In this document: positions 49,816-61,538 of the stretch, piece after piece | Layout: each line of letters opens with the position of its first letter | Position numbering within the stretch: the first letter of the stretch is position 1 | NCBI RefSeq assembly: GCF_900460245.1 | Contig: NZ_UHIP01000001.1 | Span: 1,116,001 to 1,180,000, forward strand | Source of the DNA: Vibrio fluvialis | GTDB taxonomy: Bacteria; Pseudomonadota; Gammaproteobacteria; Enterobacterales; Vibrionaceae | Direction of reading: 5' to 3' | Length of the DNA stretch: 64,000 bases | The notes under the pieces: generated by a model | The model's database searches: none | What the model was told of the DNA's origin: nothing | What the model saw: only the letters and a program-made list of their open reading frames with translations | Program-made: the position numbers and the translations under genes

Positions 49816-50934
49816 CTAAGACAGTCGTTCTTCAATAATGCCGCCGCCAAGACACACTTCGCCTTGATAGAATACGGCAGACTGACCTGGGGTAACCGCC
49901 ACTTGTGGCTCGTCAAACATCACTTTGATGGTGTTGTCATCGACTGGGATGACTGTACACGGGATGTCCGTTTGACGATAACGTGTTTTCACGGTGCAAC
50001 GAGTTGGCTCTGTGATTGGGGTGCGGTCTACCCAATGCAATTGAGAGGCGATAAGACCATTTGATTTCAACAATGGATGATCCGCGCCCTGAACAGCAAT
50101 CAGCACGTTACGTTTCAGATCTTTATCGGCTACGTACCAAGGCTCTTCAGAGCCGTCTTTGGTGCCACCGATGTGCAAACCTTTACGCTGACCCAGCGTG
50201 TGATACATCAGCCCCTGATGCTCACCAATCACTTTACCTTCAGGCGTTTCGATTTTACCCGGTTGCGCTGGCAAATAGCGAGACAAGAAATCGGTAAATT
50301 TTCGCTCACCGATGAAACAGATACCGGTCGAATCTTTCTTCTTCGCGGTGATAAGTCCTTGTTCTTCCGCGATGCGGCGAACTTCAGGCTTTTCCAATTC
50401 TCCCACTGGGAACAGGCTGCGATCAACTTGCTCGTGGCTTAGTGTATAAAGGAAGTAGCTCTGATCTTTGTTGCTGTCGAGGCCTCGCAACATTTGCGGT
50501 TTTTCACCGTTTTGCGGGAAGGTGCGACGCACATAATGACCCATCGCAATGTAGTCTGCATCGAGCACTTCATCAGCAAATTCAAGGAAGGCTTTGAACT
50601 TAATTTCTTTGTTACAAAGGATGTCTGGGTTTGGCGTACGACCTGCTTTGTACTCAGCCAGGAAATACTCGAACACGTTGTCCCAGTATTCCGCTGCAAA
50701 GTTGATGGTATGCAGATGAATACCCAGTTTGTCACAGACTGCCTGAGCATCCGCCAAATCTTCCGCCGCTGTACAGTATTCTTCGTTGTCATCTTCTTCC
50801 CAGTTCTTCATGAACAGGCCTTCAACCTGATAACCCTGCTGTTGAAGAAGATAAGCTGAAACGGATGAATCAACGCCACCTGACATACCGACTATGACTT
50901 TCTTTTGGCTGTTTGCGTTGCGGTTCTCTGACAT
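49816..50934 (-). CDS. mnmA: tRNA-specific 2-thiouridylase MnmA
   Basis: Adds sulfur to U34 of tRNA-Lys, Glu and Gln. The 372-residue ATP pyrophosphatase has the PP-loop [10 protein letters not shown] (residues 15-25) and the catalytic cysteines in NPDILCNKE (near 107) and TGICFIGER (near 204). First gene of mnmA-hflD. A TAGAAT -10 is seen near 50968 on the minus strand but no clear -35. Confidence 0.97.
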   Translation of the reverse strand: MSENRNANSQKKVIVGMSGGVDSSVSAYLLQQQGYQVEGLFMKNWEEDDNEEYCTAAEDLADAQAVCDKLGIHLHTINFAAEYWDNVFEYFLAEYKAGRTPNPDILCNKEIKFKAFLEFADEVLDADYIAMGHYVRRTFPQNGEKPQMLRGLDSNKDQSYFLYTLSHEQVDRSLFPVGELEKPEVRRIAEEQGLITAKKKDSTGICFIGERKFTDFLSRYLPAQPGKIETPEGKVIGEHQGLMYHTLGQRKGLHIGGTKDGSEEPWYVADKDLKRNVLIAVQGADHPLLKSNGLIASQLHWVDRTPITEPTRCTVKTRYRQTDIPCTVIPVDDNTIKVMFDEPQVAVTPGQSAVFYQGEVCLGGGIIEERLS

Positions 50935-51305
50935 GACTAAACACCACTTGATTAACTAGGAGGCAGATTCTAACAGAAAGATTTTTTTGAGGACAGATCC
51001 GCGACCGCAATCACACTTCCTTGCGATGCTATTTGATGCTCTTTCCGCCAGTGGCGAAGCGCTGTACAAAAGGCCCAATGAAAAATGACCGAAGGGAAGG
51101 GGATATATATTGACTGCTTTCCTGCGACAAATATCGCTGAGCAATTCGCCAATATAAACATAGCTGCAGAATGTAATCGTTCTTATTTATGGCGTTGATA
51201 AAAATATCCACGTTGCAATCGTTTGCTATAATTGTGTGAGTTGCCGCCTTATAGGGTGCGAGGTAGAATCGCGCATCCTTTCATTCCCAAGCCCAAACTG
51301 ACGTT
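50935..51305. promoter_or_regulatory. Intergenic region between divergent mnmA and gsk, with gsk promoter
   Basis: An extended -10 element TGCTATAAT (51224-51232) points rightward to gsk, with a start expected near 51239. A short minus-strand frame at 50956-51144 lacks a ribosome site and any recognisable domain and is not called. Nothing else is clear. Confidence 0.6.
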
Positions 51306-52610
51306 ATGAAATTTCCTGGCCAACGCAAATCCAAGCATTATTTCCCTGTTCACGCGCGCGATCCTCTTGTGATTCAAGCACAAGAAAGCAAAAAAATGTC
51401 GCGCACTCATATTATTGGTATCGACCAAACTCTGGTGGATATTGAAGCGAAAGTCGATACTGACTTGATTGAGCGTTATGGTCTGAGTAAAGGGCACTCG
51501 CTGGTCATCAGCGATGAAGCGGCCGAAGCACTGTACAATGAGTTGAAGTCTGAACAGCTGATTACCAATGAATATGCGGGTGGCACCATCGGTAACACAC
51601 TTCATAACTATTCTGTACTGGCTGATGATCGTTCGACCTTATTAGGCGTAATGAGTCAGGATATTAAAATCGGCAGTTATGGTTACCGTTATCTGTGTAA
51701 TACCTCCAGCCGCATGGATTTGAATTACCTGCAGGGTGTCGATGGCGCTATTGGTCGCTGTTTCGCTCTGATTACTGAAGACGGTGAGCGCACGTTTGCG
51801 ATCAGTGAAGGTCAGATGAACCAACTGAGCCCGGAAAATATTCCTGAGAAGATTTTCAAAAGTGCTTCAGCGTTAGTAATTACCGCCTATTTGGTGCGTT
51901 GTAAAGAAGGCGATCCGATGCCGGAAGCCACCATGCGCGCCATTGAGTACGCGAAAAAATACGACGTTCCTGTCGTACTGACGCTGGGTACTAAGTTCGT
52001 GATTCAGGACGATCCTAAATTCTGGCAGGATTTCCTACGTGACCACGTGACGGTTGTCGCGATGAACGAAGATGAAGCGGAGGCTCTGACGGGCGAGCGT
52101 GATCCTCTGGCGGCGTCAGATAAAGCGCTGGATTGGGTTGACCTGGTTCTGTGTACCGCAGGTCCGGTTGGCCTGTTTATGGCGGGTTACACTGAGGATT
52201 CAGCGAAACGTGAAACCTCTCTGCCTTTATTACCTGGCTCGATTCCAGAATTCAACCGCTATGAGTTCAGCCGTCCTGCCAGCAAAATCAGCTGCATTAA
52301 TCCTGTTCGTATTTATTCTCATATTTCCCCTTATATGGGTGGTCCTGAGAAAATTAAAAACACCAATGGTGCCGGTGATGCTGCTTTGTCTGCTCTACTG
52401 CACGATATGGCAGCAAATAAATACCATAAAGAAAATGTTCCGAATTCAAGCAAACACCAGCATGAATTCTTAACCTATTCTTCATTTTCTCAGGTTTGTA
52501 AATATTCAAATCGCGTGAGTTATGAGGTGTTGGTTCAACATTCGCCACGGTTATCCCGTGGACTGCCAGAGCGTGAAGATAGTTTGGAAGAAGCGTACTG
52601 GGAACGCTAA
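51306..52610 (+). CDS. gsk: Inosine/guanosine kinase Gsk
   Basis: Phosphorylates inosine and guanosine for purine salvage. The 434-residue PfkB-family kinase shows GGTIGNTLHNYSVLADD (near 90), the di-Gly substrate region and the catalytic NTNGAGDAALSALL (near 355). The start MKFPGQRKSKHYFPV matches E. coli Gsk as I remember it, so the first ATG is right even though no strong Shine-Dalgarno precedes it. Confidence 0.95.
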   Translation: MKFPGQRKSKHYFPVHARDPLVIQAQESKKMSRTHIIGIDQTLVDIEAKVDTDLIERYGLSKGHSLVISDEAAEALYNELKSEQLITNEYAGGTIGNTLHNYSVLADDRSTLLGVMSQDIKIGSYGYRYLCNTSSRMDLNYLQGVDGAIGRCFALITEDGERTFAISEGQMNQLSPENIPEKIFKSASALVITAYLVRCKEGDPMPEATMRAIEYAKKYDVPVVLTLGTKFVIQDDPKFWQDFLRDHVTVVAMNEDEAEALTGERDPLAASDKALDWVDLVLCTAGPVGLFMAGYTEDSAKRETSLPLLPGSIPEFNRYEFSRPASKISCINPVRIYSHISPYMGGPEKIKNTNGAGDAALSALLHDMAANKYHKENVPNSSKHQHEFLTYSSFSQVCKYSNRVSYEVLVQHSPRLSRGLPEREDSLEEAYWER

Positions 52611-52623
52611 TTCTTTGTTTAAG

Positions 52624-52655
52624 AAAATGCCACCGTTAACGGTGGCATTTTTTTA
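52624..52655 (+). terminator. Intrinsic terminator of gsk
   Basis: AAATGCCACCG/CGGTGGCATTT with a TTAA loop and a T run. Confidence 0.92.
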
Positions 52656-52854
52656 TCTGCAGTTTGTTGATGGGTAATTAGAGAACGACGTTCTCAATCT
52701 AAAAGTAAAAGCGCTGAATTTTTTAGACAACAATGACTTATAATGTCAGAAAAATCTGAAAAGGCGATAAGACCTTTCTGATTATATGCAACCAATTATA
52801 GTCAGTAAGTTTAATATAACGTTTGGTCTGCTGAGATAATCGTATTATATCAAA

Positions 52855-52888
52855 AATAAAAAAAGCTCCGTGAAGGAGCTTTTTTACT
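52855..52888 (-). terminator. Intrinsic terminator of hns
   Basis: AAAAAGCTCC/GGAGCTTTTT with a five-base loop 25 bases after the hns stop; on the minus strand it is followed by a T-rich run. Confidence 0.85.
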
Positions 52889-52909
52889 TGGATCTAAGAG
52901 CACAAAGGC

Positions 52910-53314
52910 TTAGAGAGCGAACTCTTCCAGTGATTTACCTTCGTCCAGAGCTTTCTGGATAACAGAAGGTGTACGGCCTTGACCTGTCCAGGTCTTTTCT
53001 ACGCCGTTGTCCATGTATTTGTATTTCGCTGGACGAGGAGCGCGTTTGCCTTTTGCTTTAGTTTTTGTTTCACCAGCAAGAGCAGTAATTAACGCGTCAA
53101 CATCAATGCCGTCTTTTGCAATTTGTTCTGCAATTGCTGCCAGTTTCGCTTCCTGAGCTTCGCGTTCTGCGCGTTCTTCTTCTTCAGATTCTTTACGCTC
53201 TTGAACAACGATAGTTAATTTATCCAAAGCTTCTTCTAGCTGCTCCAGAGTCAATTCGCGTGCATAAGCGCGCAGGCTGCGAATATTCAATAGAGTTTTC
53301 GTAACTTCCGACAT
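52910..53314 (-). CDS. hns: Nucleoid-associated protein H-NS (VicH-like)
   Basis: A 134-residue xenogeneic silencer. An N-terminal coiled-coil oligomerisation region (residues 1-80, highly charged) is joined by a flexible Lys/Ala-rich linker to the C-terminal DNA-binding domain. The AT-hook-like loop TWTGQGRTPSVIQKALDEGK is near 108-127. The ATG has AGGAAACGG upstream. A promoter with -35 TTGACA at 53410-53415 (minus strand) lies about 100 bases upstream. Confidence 0.95.
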   Translation of the reverse strand: MSEVTKTLLNIRSLRAYARELTLEQLEEALDKLTIVVQERKESEEEERAEREAQEAKLAAIAEQIAKDGIDVDALITALAGETKTKAKGKRAPRPAKYKYMDNGVEKTWTGQGRTPSVIQKALDEGKSLEEFAL

Positions 53315-53384
53315 TACCGTTTCCTATGAAATAAAATAATTAACAGTTCAATACTAAACCTAGGAATTTATTCTGGCAACATTG

Positions 53385-53415
53385 AATACAGAATATTAAG
53401 CAAAATATCTGTCAA
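53385..53415 (-). promoter_or_regulatory. Probable hns promoter
   Basis: On the minus strand TTGACA (53410-53415) is followed after 19 bases by TGTATT (53385-53390). The spacing is long, so the -10 assignment is uncertain. Confidence 0.45.
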
Positions 53416-53720
53416 AACTTAAATGCGCGACATTCACTATTATTGTGCAATCCATTCATCCATAAGTTAATTAAGGTTTTAGCGCCAATTTCAGTTAAAT
53501 AGATGGGTGTTTTTTCTTTCATTATATATATGCAAAGTGATATCCATTGCATAGCGATATGAAATGAGTATCAATGGATGTAAGTTCAATGTGACATTGT
53601 GTGGGCGAATTAAAATAACAGGATATGTTGCATTGACAATCTTGATAAGTACAATAGCGCCCACCTAATGGGAAGTACGACGTGAGATTCGGTTAATTTG
53701 TATTAACTGCCACTTATTGT
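53416..53720. other. Intergenic stretch between hns and the lysine riboswitch
   Basis: AT-rich. It holds an eight-base inverted repeat ATCCATTG (53542-53549)/CAATGGAT (53572-53579). A rightward promoter candidate has -35 TTGCAT (53628-53633) and -10 TACAAT (53650-53655) with a 16-base spacer, which would transcribe the riboswitch. No gene is seen. Confidence 0.5.
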
Positions 53721-53911
53721 CCTACTTTCGATGTAGAGGCGCGGTATCGAATAGTACTCATGGTTGGGGTGATGCCAATGAACCATGATGAAAGGTTTTA
53801 TCGCCGAAGTCAGTTCGCACATCAAAGCGGCTGGCTGGGGTTGTCAGCGAATAGGGGCAACACTGCCATAGTCTATATTGTTGTTAAACTATGGAGCGCT
53901 ACTGTAGGGTT
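53721..53911 (+). promoter_or_regulatory. Lysine riboswitch (L box)
   Basis: The conserved blocks occur in order. AGAGGCGC is at 53735-53742 and AGTA at 53753-53756. P2 is a perfect stem TCATGGTT/AACCATGA (53758-53765/53781-53788). GCCGAA is at 53803-53808 and GGCTGG at 53829-53834. A P5 stem CCATAG/CTATGG lies at 53866-53871/53889-53894. The 3' GGAGCGC at 53893-53899 and CTAC closing P1 complete the set. This is the layout of the E. coli lysC riboswitch. No T-run terminator follows. GATCT (near 53987) can pair with AGATC beside the gene's ribosome site, so translational control is likely. Confidence 0.88.
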
Positions 53912-54020
53912 GGGTGAAGTGTTCGCTTCCCTTTCGCTTAGTTCAACATAAATTGCGTGCAGCGTTGCGTGGTTTGTCTGCAGTAGATCTCTAGCCATTT
54001 ATTACTGGTTTTTGAAGATC

Positions 54021-55622
54021 ATGAATGTAATTGATTTTGCTTCCTCTCCACTATCTTTACTTCCGCCGCTGGTGGCTCTTAGCCTCGCTATTGTTACCCG
54101 CAAAGTATTGGTATCTCTCGGTGTAGGTATTTTATTAGGTGCGTTACTTCTTGCTGACTACTCTGTCGGTGGGGCATTGAGCTATGTTGGTTCTAAAGTA
54201 TCGAGTGTCTTTGTTGAAGACGGCGGTCTAAATACTTGGAACATGAGTATTGTTGGCTTCCTGCTTCTGCTGGGTATGATGACGGCGTTGCTGACACTCT
54301 CTGGCGGCACTCGTGCGTTCGCTGAGTGGGCTCAGGTTCGAGTGAAAAGTAAACGAGGCTCTAAACTTCTGGCCGCTTTCCTGGGCGTGTTCATTTTTGT
54401 TGATGACTACTTTAACAGCCTGGCCGTAGGTTCTATTGCTCGTCCGGTTACTGACCGCTTTTACGTGTCTCGCGCTAAACTGGCGTATATTCTGGATTCG
54501 ACCGCAGCGCCAATGTGTGTAGTGATGCCAGCATCAAGCTGGGGTGCCTACATTATGACCATCATCGGTGGCATTCTGGTGTCACACGGTATCACTGACT
54601 ATTCACCACTGGGTGCGTACATGCGTCTGGTACCGATGAACTTCTACGCGATCTTCGCTCTGTTGATGGTATTCGCGGTGGTCTGGTTCAAGATGGACAT
54701 CGGCCCAATGCGTCAACATGAAATTAATGCGTCTCAGGGCCGAGGTTTCGACAGTGACGATGATAGTGACTCTCAAGCGGCTCACGATCTCAATGAAGAG
54801 CTGGATATCCGCGAAAGCGAGCACGGTAAAGTGTCTGATCTGATCCTGCCTATCGTTCTACTGATCATCGCTACTATTGGCGCGATGCTCTTCACGGGTG
54901 GTCAATCACTAGCCAGCGATGGTATTGCGTTCAACGTGTTGGGCGCATTTGAAAATACCGATGTGGGTACTTCACTGATTTACGGTGGCCTGGTTGGTTT
55001 GGCTGTGGCTTTGTATACCGTTCTGAAGCAGCGTATTGGTTTGGGTGAAATCGCGAAAACACTGTGGATCGGTGCGAAATCGATGTTCGGTGCGATTCTG
55101 ATTCTGATTTTCGCCTGGACAATCGGTTCTGTTATCGGCGACATGAAAACCGGTGCTTACCTTTCATCCATGGTGCAAGGCAACATCAACCCACACTGGT
55201 TGCCAGTGATTCTATTTGCTCTGTCGGGGATCATGGCGTTCTCGACCGGTACTTCTTGGGGCACATTCGGCATCATGCTGCCGATTGCAGGGGATATGGC
55301 TGGTGCTACCGATGTAGCTCTGATGCTGCCAATGCTGAGTGCTGTGCTGGCAGGTTCGGTATTTGGTGACCACTGTTCACCAATTTCAGATACCACGATT
55401 CTGTCTTCAACTGGTGCACGTTGTAATCACATCGATCACGTATCAACGCAGCTTCCTTACTCTTTGGCGGTAGCTGGTGTTTCTGCGGTAGGTTTCGTGG
55501 TGCTGGGTATGACGGCGTCAGTGATGTTGTCGTTTGCCGCAGCGAGCGCAGCCTTCATCGCGGTATGTTTTGTTTTTGTCAGTCTGTCAAAAGCGAAAAT
55601 GACCAGTTGCGAAACGGCTTAA
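54021..55622 (+). CDS. lysW: NhaC-family transporter, probable lysine transporter LysW
   Basis: A 533-residue inner-membrane carrier with about 12 helices of the NhaC superfamily (MPASSWGAYIMTIIGG near 170, STGTSWGTFGIMLPIAGD near 410, FGDHCSPISDTTILSSTGA near 450). An acidic cytoplasmic loop lies near residues 240-265. It is usually annotated Na+/H+ antiporter. The lysine riboswitch in its leader places it in the lysine regulon, where NhaC-type LysW proteins have been proposed as lysine importers. The frame opens at TTG 54012; ATG 54021 is preferred. Substrate is inferred from regulation. Confidence 0.78.
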   Translation: MNVIDFASSPLSLLPPLVALSLAIVTRKVLVSLGVGILLGALLLADYSVGGALSYVGSKVSSVFVEDGGLNTWNMSIVGFLLLLGMMTALLTLSGGTRAFAEWAQVRVKSKRGSKLLAAFLGVFIFVDDYFNSLAVGSIARPVTDRFYVSRAKLAYILDSTAAPMCVVMPASSWGAYIMTIIGGILVSHGITDYSPLGAYMRLVPMNFYAIFALLMVFAVVWFKMDIGPMRQHEINASQGRGFDSDDDSDSQAAHDLNEELDIRESEHGKVSDLILPIVLLIIATIGAMLFTGGQSLASDGIAFNVLGAFENTDVGTSLIYGGLVGLAVALYTVLKQRIGLGEIAKTLWIGAKSMFGAILILIFAWTIGSVIGDMKTGAYLSSMVQGNINPHWLPVILFALSGIMAFSTGTSWGTFGIMLPIAGDMAGATDVALMLPMLSAVLAGSVFGDHCSPISDTTILSSTGARCNHIDHVSTQLPYSLAVAGVSAVGFVVLGMTASVMLSFAAASAAFIAVCFVFVSLSKAKMTSCETA

Positions 55623-55637
55623 TCGTCGAATTCCAAA

Positions 55638-55669
55638 TAAAAAACTCCGCCCAGGCGGAGTTTTTTATT
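55638..55669. terminator. Bidirectional terminator between lysW and the sigma-54 activator gene
   Basis: AAAAAACTCCGCC/GGCGGAGTTTTTT with a two-base loop; its right edge contains the stop codon of the converging gene. Confidence 0.92.
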
Positions 55670-56606
55670 TCTGCAGATTGTACTTTTTCAAAAGTCGGTA
55701 AAGAGTGGTGCGAGATATTCCCATATAGCGGGCTGCGGCACTCATATTGTGTTTATGATCGCTGATGACCTGCAATAAATAGTCGGAATCAATCGTATCG
55801 GAAGCGGGCAGCATTTGACGGTCGATAATTTCTAATCCCAAATCCGCAATAGTGATGTTCTTATCACCACACATAATGATCGCTCTTTGGATCACGTTGC
55901 GCAGTTCCCGCACATTGCCCGGCCAAGAGTGGCGGCTGAGATAATCCAGTACCGGTTTGGTCAGATGTTTTTTCTTACCATCGCTTAACACATTGAGGAA
56001 ATACTGAGCGTAGCCGGTGATATCGACTTTGCGCTCGCGCAATGGGGGAATAAAGAGCGGCAAAATATTGAGGCGATAATATAAATCTTCCCGGAATCCA
56101 CCTTGAATAATGTCTTGCTTCAAATCTACATGGCTGGCCGCAATAATGCGGCAATTGACCACTACGCTGCTGTCTGAGCCCAAACGCTGCATCTTTTTGG
56201 ACTCAAGAAAGTGCAGCAGATGAATTTGCAAGTCCGGTGGCATATCACCAATCTCATCGAGAAATAGTGTGCCGTTGTGCGAGCGTTGGATGTAACCAAT
56301 ATGGTCAGAAATAGCGCCGGTAAATGCGCCTTTTTGGTGGCCAAACAGTTCAGACGCAATCAGACCACTGGCGATGGAACCGCAGTTCACTTCAATGAAT
56401 GGGTGATCACGCCGCGCAGAGAGTTTATGTATCAGTTTGGCACACAGACCTTTGCCCACACCGGTTTCACCTTGGATAAGGACTTCAGCGTCACTGTTGG
56501 CGTATTTCAAAATCTTGTTGCGCACATCTGCCATGCTGGAGCTCTCGCCGATCAGTTCCAGCGTGTTGTAAGCTGCGGCACACAATGAATCTACATGAGC
56601 ACTCAC
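55665..56606 (-). CDS. Sigma-54-dependent activator without regulatory domain
   Basis: A 313-residue bacterial enhancer-binding protein. Only about 18 residues precede the AAA+ domain. Walker A is GETGVGKG (46-53), the sigma-54 contact loop GAFTGA is at 93-98, Walker B is GTLFLDEIGD (112-121), and the arginine-finger region is FREDLYYRLN. A Fis-type helix-turn-helix closes the protein (about 275-310, AAARYMGISRTTLYRLLKKY). No receiver, GAF or PAS domain is present. Like PspF, it must be controlled by a partner protein or by its own level. The target promoter is unknown. Confidence 0.9.
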   Translation of the reverse strand: MSAHVDSLCAAAYNTLELIGESSSMADVRNKILKYANSDAEVLIQGETGVGKGLCAKLIHKLSARRDHPFIEVNCGSIASGLIASELFGHQKGAFTGAISDHIGYIQRSHNGTLFLDEIGDMPPDLQIHLLHFLESKKMQRLGSDSSVVVNCRIIAASHVDLKQDIIQGGFREDLYYRLNILPLFIPPLRERKVDITGYAQYFLNVLSDGKKKHLTKPVLDYLSRHSWPGNVRELRNVIQRAIIMCGDKNITIADLGLEIIDRQMLPASDTIDSDYLLQVISDHKHNMSAAARYMGISRTTLYRLLKKYNLQK

Positions 56607-56971
56607 TTCACGATACCAAGGTAAAATGACCTCTTTAAACTTAGCGTAACTTAAGGTCTAGACCGTGTCTTACATTTAAGAAACCACAAAGGCTTGCTCA
56701 TCTTTATGTGATGTGGTGCATATCTTTGTCAGTGACTTGCGCTCAAATATCACTTTTTGATGAAATTGAGGAAGTGGCCGCTAAGAAAATCGGATGAGTT
56801 CCGTACTAATACTTTATTCGTTTCTTCGGGTTGGTGATGGAGACCGCTTCGGTGTGGATTCATCAGGTGAAAAAAATATAAATTAGCGGTTGCAAATTAT
56901 CTCCAGCTTGGTTAGTGTTGAAAGCAATCCAGTTAACCAACCCAAAGTTGTTAAGTATGCGTAATTTTGTA
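56607..56971. other. Intergenic region between the sigma-54 activator gene and the his leader
   Basis: Divergent promoters for the activator gene and the his operon must lie here. I could not identify a convincing -35/-10 or -24/-12 pair for either, and no gene is visible. Confidence 0.4.
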
Positions 56972-57001
56972 ATGAACATTCATCATCACCATCATCCCTA
57001 A
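56972..57001 (+). CDS. hisL: his operon leader peptide HisL (MNIHHHHHP)
   Basis: A nine-codon frame encoding five consecutive histidines followed by proline, located 170 bases before hisG and just upstream of an attenuator. Stalling on the His codons when histidyl-tRNA is scarce would prevent the downstream terminator from forming. The ribosome site before it is weak. Confidence 0.9.
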   Translation: MNIHHHHHP

Positions 57002-57010
57002 GTTGTCTTT

Positions 57011-57113
57011 CGGGAGATGTACGCATACCCGGGAGGCAGGACGCTCCCGGTGGTTACATGAAAATATTTACAGATTTCAGACCCTCGGGAGACCAATCTC
57101 TCGAGGGTTTTTT
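57011..57113 (+). promoter_or_regulatory. his operon attenuator
   Basis: CTCCCG at 57044-57049 can pair with three competing CGGGAG-type segments, at 57011-57016, 57030-57035 (hairpin 57029-57050) and 57086-57091. The last is also the left arm of the terminator at 57081-57113: a 12-pair stem, ACCCTCGGGAGA with TCTCTCGAGGGT, loop CCAA, then Ts. These are the mutually exclusive structures expected of ribosome-mediated attenuation. Confidence 0.88.
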
Positions 57114-57170
57114 ACTATTTGGCTTTTATAAATCTTAAATAAATTCAACAAGTTATTAAGGAAGAATGTA

Positions 57171-58067
57171 ATGCAAACACAACGCCTAAGAATCGCAATT
57201 CAAAAGAAAGGTCGCCTGAGCAAAGAGTGTCAGGAACTGCTGAAAAAATGTGGTGTGAAATTCAATATCATGGGTGAGCGCCTGGTCGTGCACTCACTAA
57301 ATATGCCGATTGACCTGTTGCTGGTTCGTGATGACGATATTCCTGGCCTGATCATGGACGGTGTTGTGGATTTAGGTTTCGTGGGTGAAAACGTACTGGA
57401 AGAAACCCGTCTTGATCGTAAGGCTCTCAACCAGCCGAGTGAATTTGTTTCTTTGCGTCGTATGGATTTCGGAGGCTGTCGCCTGTCTATCGCCATCGAT
57501 AAAGAACTGCCATACAACAGTCCACAAGATCTGCGTGGCAAACGCATCGCAACCACCTATCCGCAACTGCTAAAAGCCTACATGGATGAGCAGGGCATTG
57601 ACTTCACTACTTGTATGCTAACCGGTTCGGTGGAAGTGGCACCACGTGCTGGCCTGGCTGACGCTATTGCTGACCTGGTTTCTACCGGCGCAACTCTGGA
57701 AGCGAACGGCCTGAAAGAAGTGGAAGTCATTTACCAGTCTAAAGCGGTTCTGATTCAGCGCAGCGGTGATTTCGCGGCTGATAAAGTTGAACTGATTGAA
57801 AAGCTGCTGGCTCGTATGCAGGGCGTTCAACAAGCAAAAGAATCGAAGTACATCATGCTGCATGCTCCGGTGGATAAACTGGCGCAAGTGAAATCCCTGT
57901 TGCCGGGTGCTGAAGATCCAACCGTTCTGCCTCTTTCTGCTGATAAAACCAAGGTGGCCGTACACATGGTGAGCTCAGAGAATCTGTTCTGGGAAACGAT
58001 GGAACAGCTGAAAGCATTAGGCGCAAGTTCTATTCTTGTTCTACCAATCGAAAAGATTATGGAGTAA
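57171..58067 (+). CDS. hisG: ATP phosphoribosyltransferase HisG
   Basis: First committed step of histidine synthesis, joining ATP and PRPP. The 298-residue long-form enzyme has [11 protein letters not shown] at the N-terminus and the PRPP-binding [20 protein letters not shown] region (near 155-175). The C-terminal ACT-like domain gives histidine feedback inhibition. Being long-form, it needs no HisZ. AAGGAAG is well spaced. Confidence 0.97.
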   Translation: MQTQRLRIAIQKKGRLSKECQELLKKCGVKFNIMGERLVVHSLNMPIDLLLVRDDDIPGLIMDGVVDLGFVGENVLEETRLDRKALNQPSEFVSLRRMDFGGCRLSIAIDKELPYNSPQDLRGKRIATTYPQLLKAYMDEQGIDFTTCMLTGSVEVAPRAGLADAIADLVSTGATLEANGLKEVEVIYQSKAVLIQRSGDFAADKVELIEKLLARMQGVQQAKESKYIMLHAPVDKLAQVKSLLPGAEDPTVLPLSADKTKVAVHMVSSENLFWETMEQLKALGASSILVLPIEKIME

Positions 58068-58072
58068 TCGCG

Positions 58073-60411
<2,339 letters not shown>

Positions 60412-60464
60412 TTAAAAGTTATGACATGCAGCGGGTATCGCTGCTGTAAGAAAAGGACATTCCC

Positions 60465-61538
60465 GTGAGCAATCAACAGAAAATTCTTTTTATCGACCGT
60501 GATGGCACCTTAATTGTTGAGCCACCTGTCGATTTTCAGGTCGACCGTTTAGACAAACTCAAACTCGAACCGTATGTGATTCCGAGTCTGCTGACTCTTC
60601 AGGACGCGGGCTACCGTCTGGTCATGGTGACCAATCAGGACGGATTGGGGACTGACAGCTACCCACAAGAAGATTTCGATGCGCCACACAATATGATGAT
60701 GGAGATTTTCGAATCTCAGGGCGTTAAATTTGATGACGTGCTGATCTGCCCACACTTTGAAAAAGACAACTGTTCATGCCGTAAACCAAAATTGGGCATG
60801 GTGAAAGAGTACCTGCAAGGCGGCAAAGTTGATTTCAAACACTCCGTGGTGATTGGCGATCGCATGACCGATCTGCAATTGGCAGAGAACATGGCGATTC
60901 GCGGTATTCAATATAATCCGCAAACCATGGGCTGGCGCGAGATTGTGAAAGACCTGACCGTCAAAGCGCGCACAGCAGAAGTGGTACGTAAAACCAAAGA
61001 GACCGACATTCTGGTTGCGGTGAATTTGGATGAAACCGGTGGCAATCAAATCGAGACAGGCTTGGGTTTCTTCGACCACATGCTGGATCAAATTGCGACC
61101 CACGGCGGCTTCCAACTCAAACTGAAAGTCGTGGGTGACTTACACATCGACGATCACCATACGGTAGAAGACACCGCATTGGCTTTGGGGCAGGCACTGA
61201 AAGAGGCTCTGGGTGACAAACGTGGCATTGGTCGCTTTGGTTTCACCCTGCCAATGGATGAATGTTTGGCGCAATGCGCACTGGACTTATCGGGTCGCCC
61301 GTATCTTAAATTCGACGCAGATTTCAGCCGCCCACAGGTTGGCGATTTGTCGACTGAGATGGTGTATCACTTTTTCCGCTCTTTAACCGACACCTTAGCG
61401 TGTACGCTACATCTGTCATCGGCGGGCGAGAACGATCACCACATCATCGAAAGCTTGTTTAAAGCCTTTGGCCGCACGCTGCGCCAAGCGATTCAGGTGC
61501 AGGGCAATGAACTGCCGAGCAGTAAAGGGGTGCTGTGA
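60465..61538 (+). CDS. hisB: Bifunctional histidinol-phosphatase/imidazoleglycerol-phosphate dehydratase HisB
   Basis: Two enzymes fused, as in other gamma-proteobacteria. Residues 1-165 are the HAD-type phosphatase (FIDRDGTLI with the nucleophile Asp; zinc cysteines in [15 protein letters not shown]). Residues 170-357 are the dehydratase ([17 protein letters not shown] and [10 protein letters not shown], with the metal-binding histidines). It starts with GTG preceded by AAAAGGA and follows hisC after 53 bases. Confidence 0.97.
   Translation: MSNQQKILFIDRDGTLIVEPPVDFQVDRLDKLKLEPYVIPSLLTLQDAGYRLVMVTNQDGLGTDSYPQEDFDAPHNMMMEIFESQGVKFDDVLICPHFEKDNCSCRKPKLGMVKEYLQGGKVDFKHSVVIGDRMTDLQLAENMAIRGIQYNPQTMGWREIVKDLTVKARTAEVVRKTKETDILVAVNLDETGGNQIETGLGFFDHMLDQIATHGGFQLKLKVVGDLHIDDHHTVEDTALALGQALKEALGDKRGIGRFGFTLPMDECLAQCALDLSGRPYLKFDADFSRPQVGDLSTEMVYHFFRSLTDTLACTLHLSSAGENDHHIIESLFKAFGRTLRQAIQVQGNELPSSKGVL

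Noticed and set aside
50956..51144. Short minus-strand frames in the mnmA-gsk gap
   Set aside because: Overlapping frames with no ribosome site and no recognisable features.
53760..53951. A 63-codon plus-strand frame before the NhaC-family gene
   Set aside because: It lies almost wholly within the lysine riboswitch structure, has no ribosome site and matches no domain.
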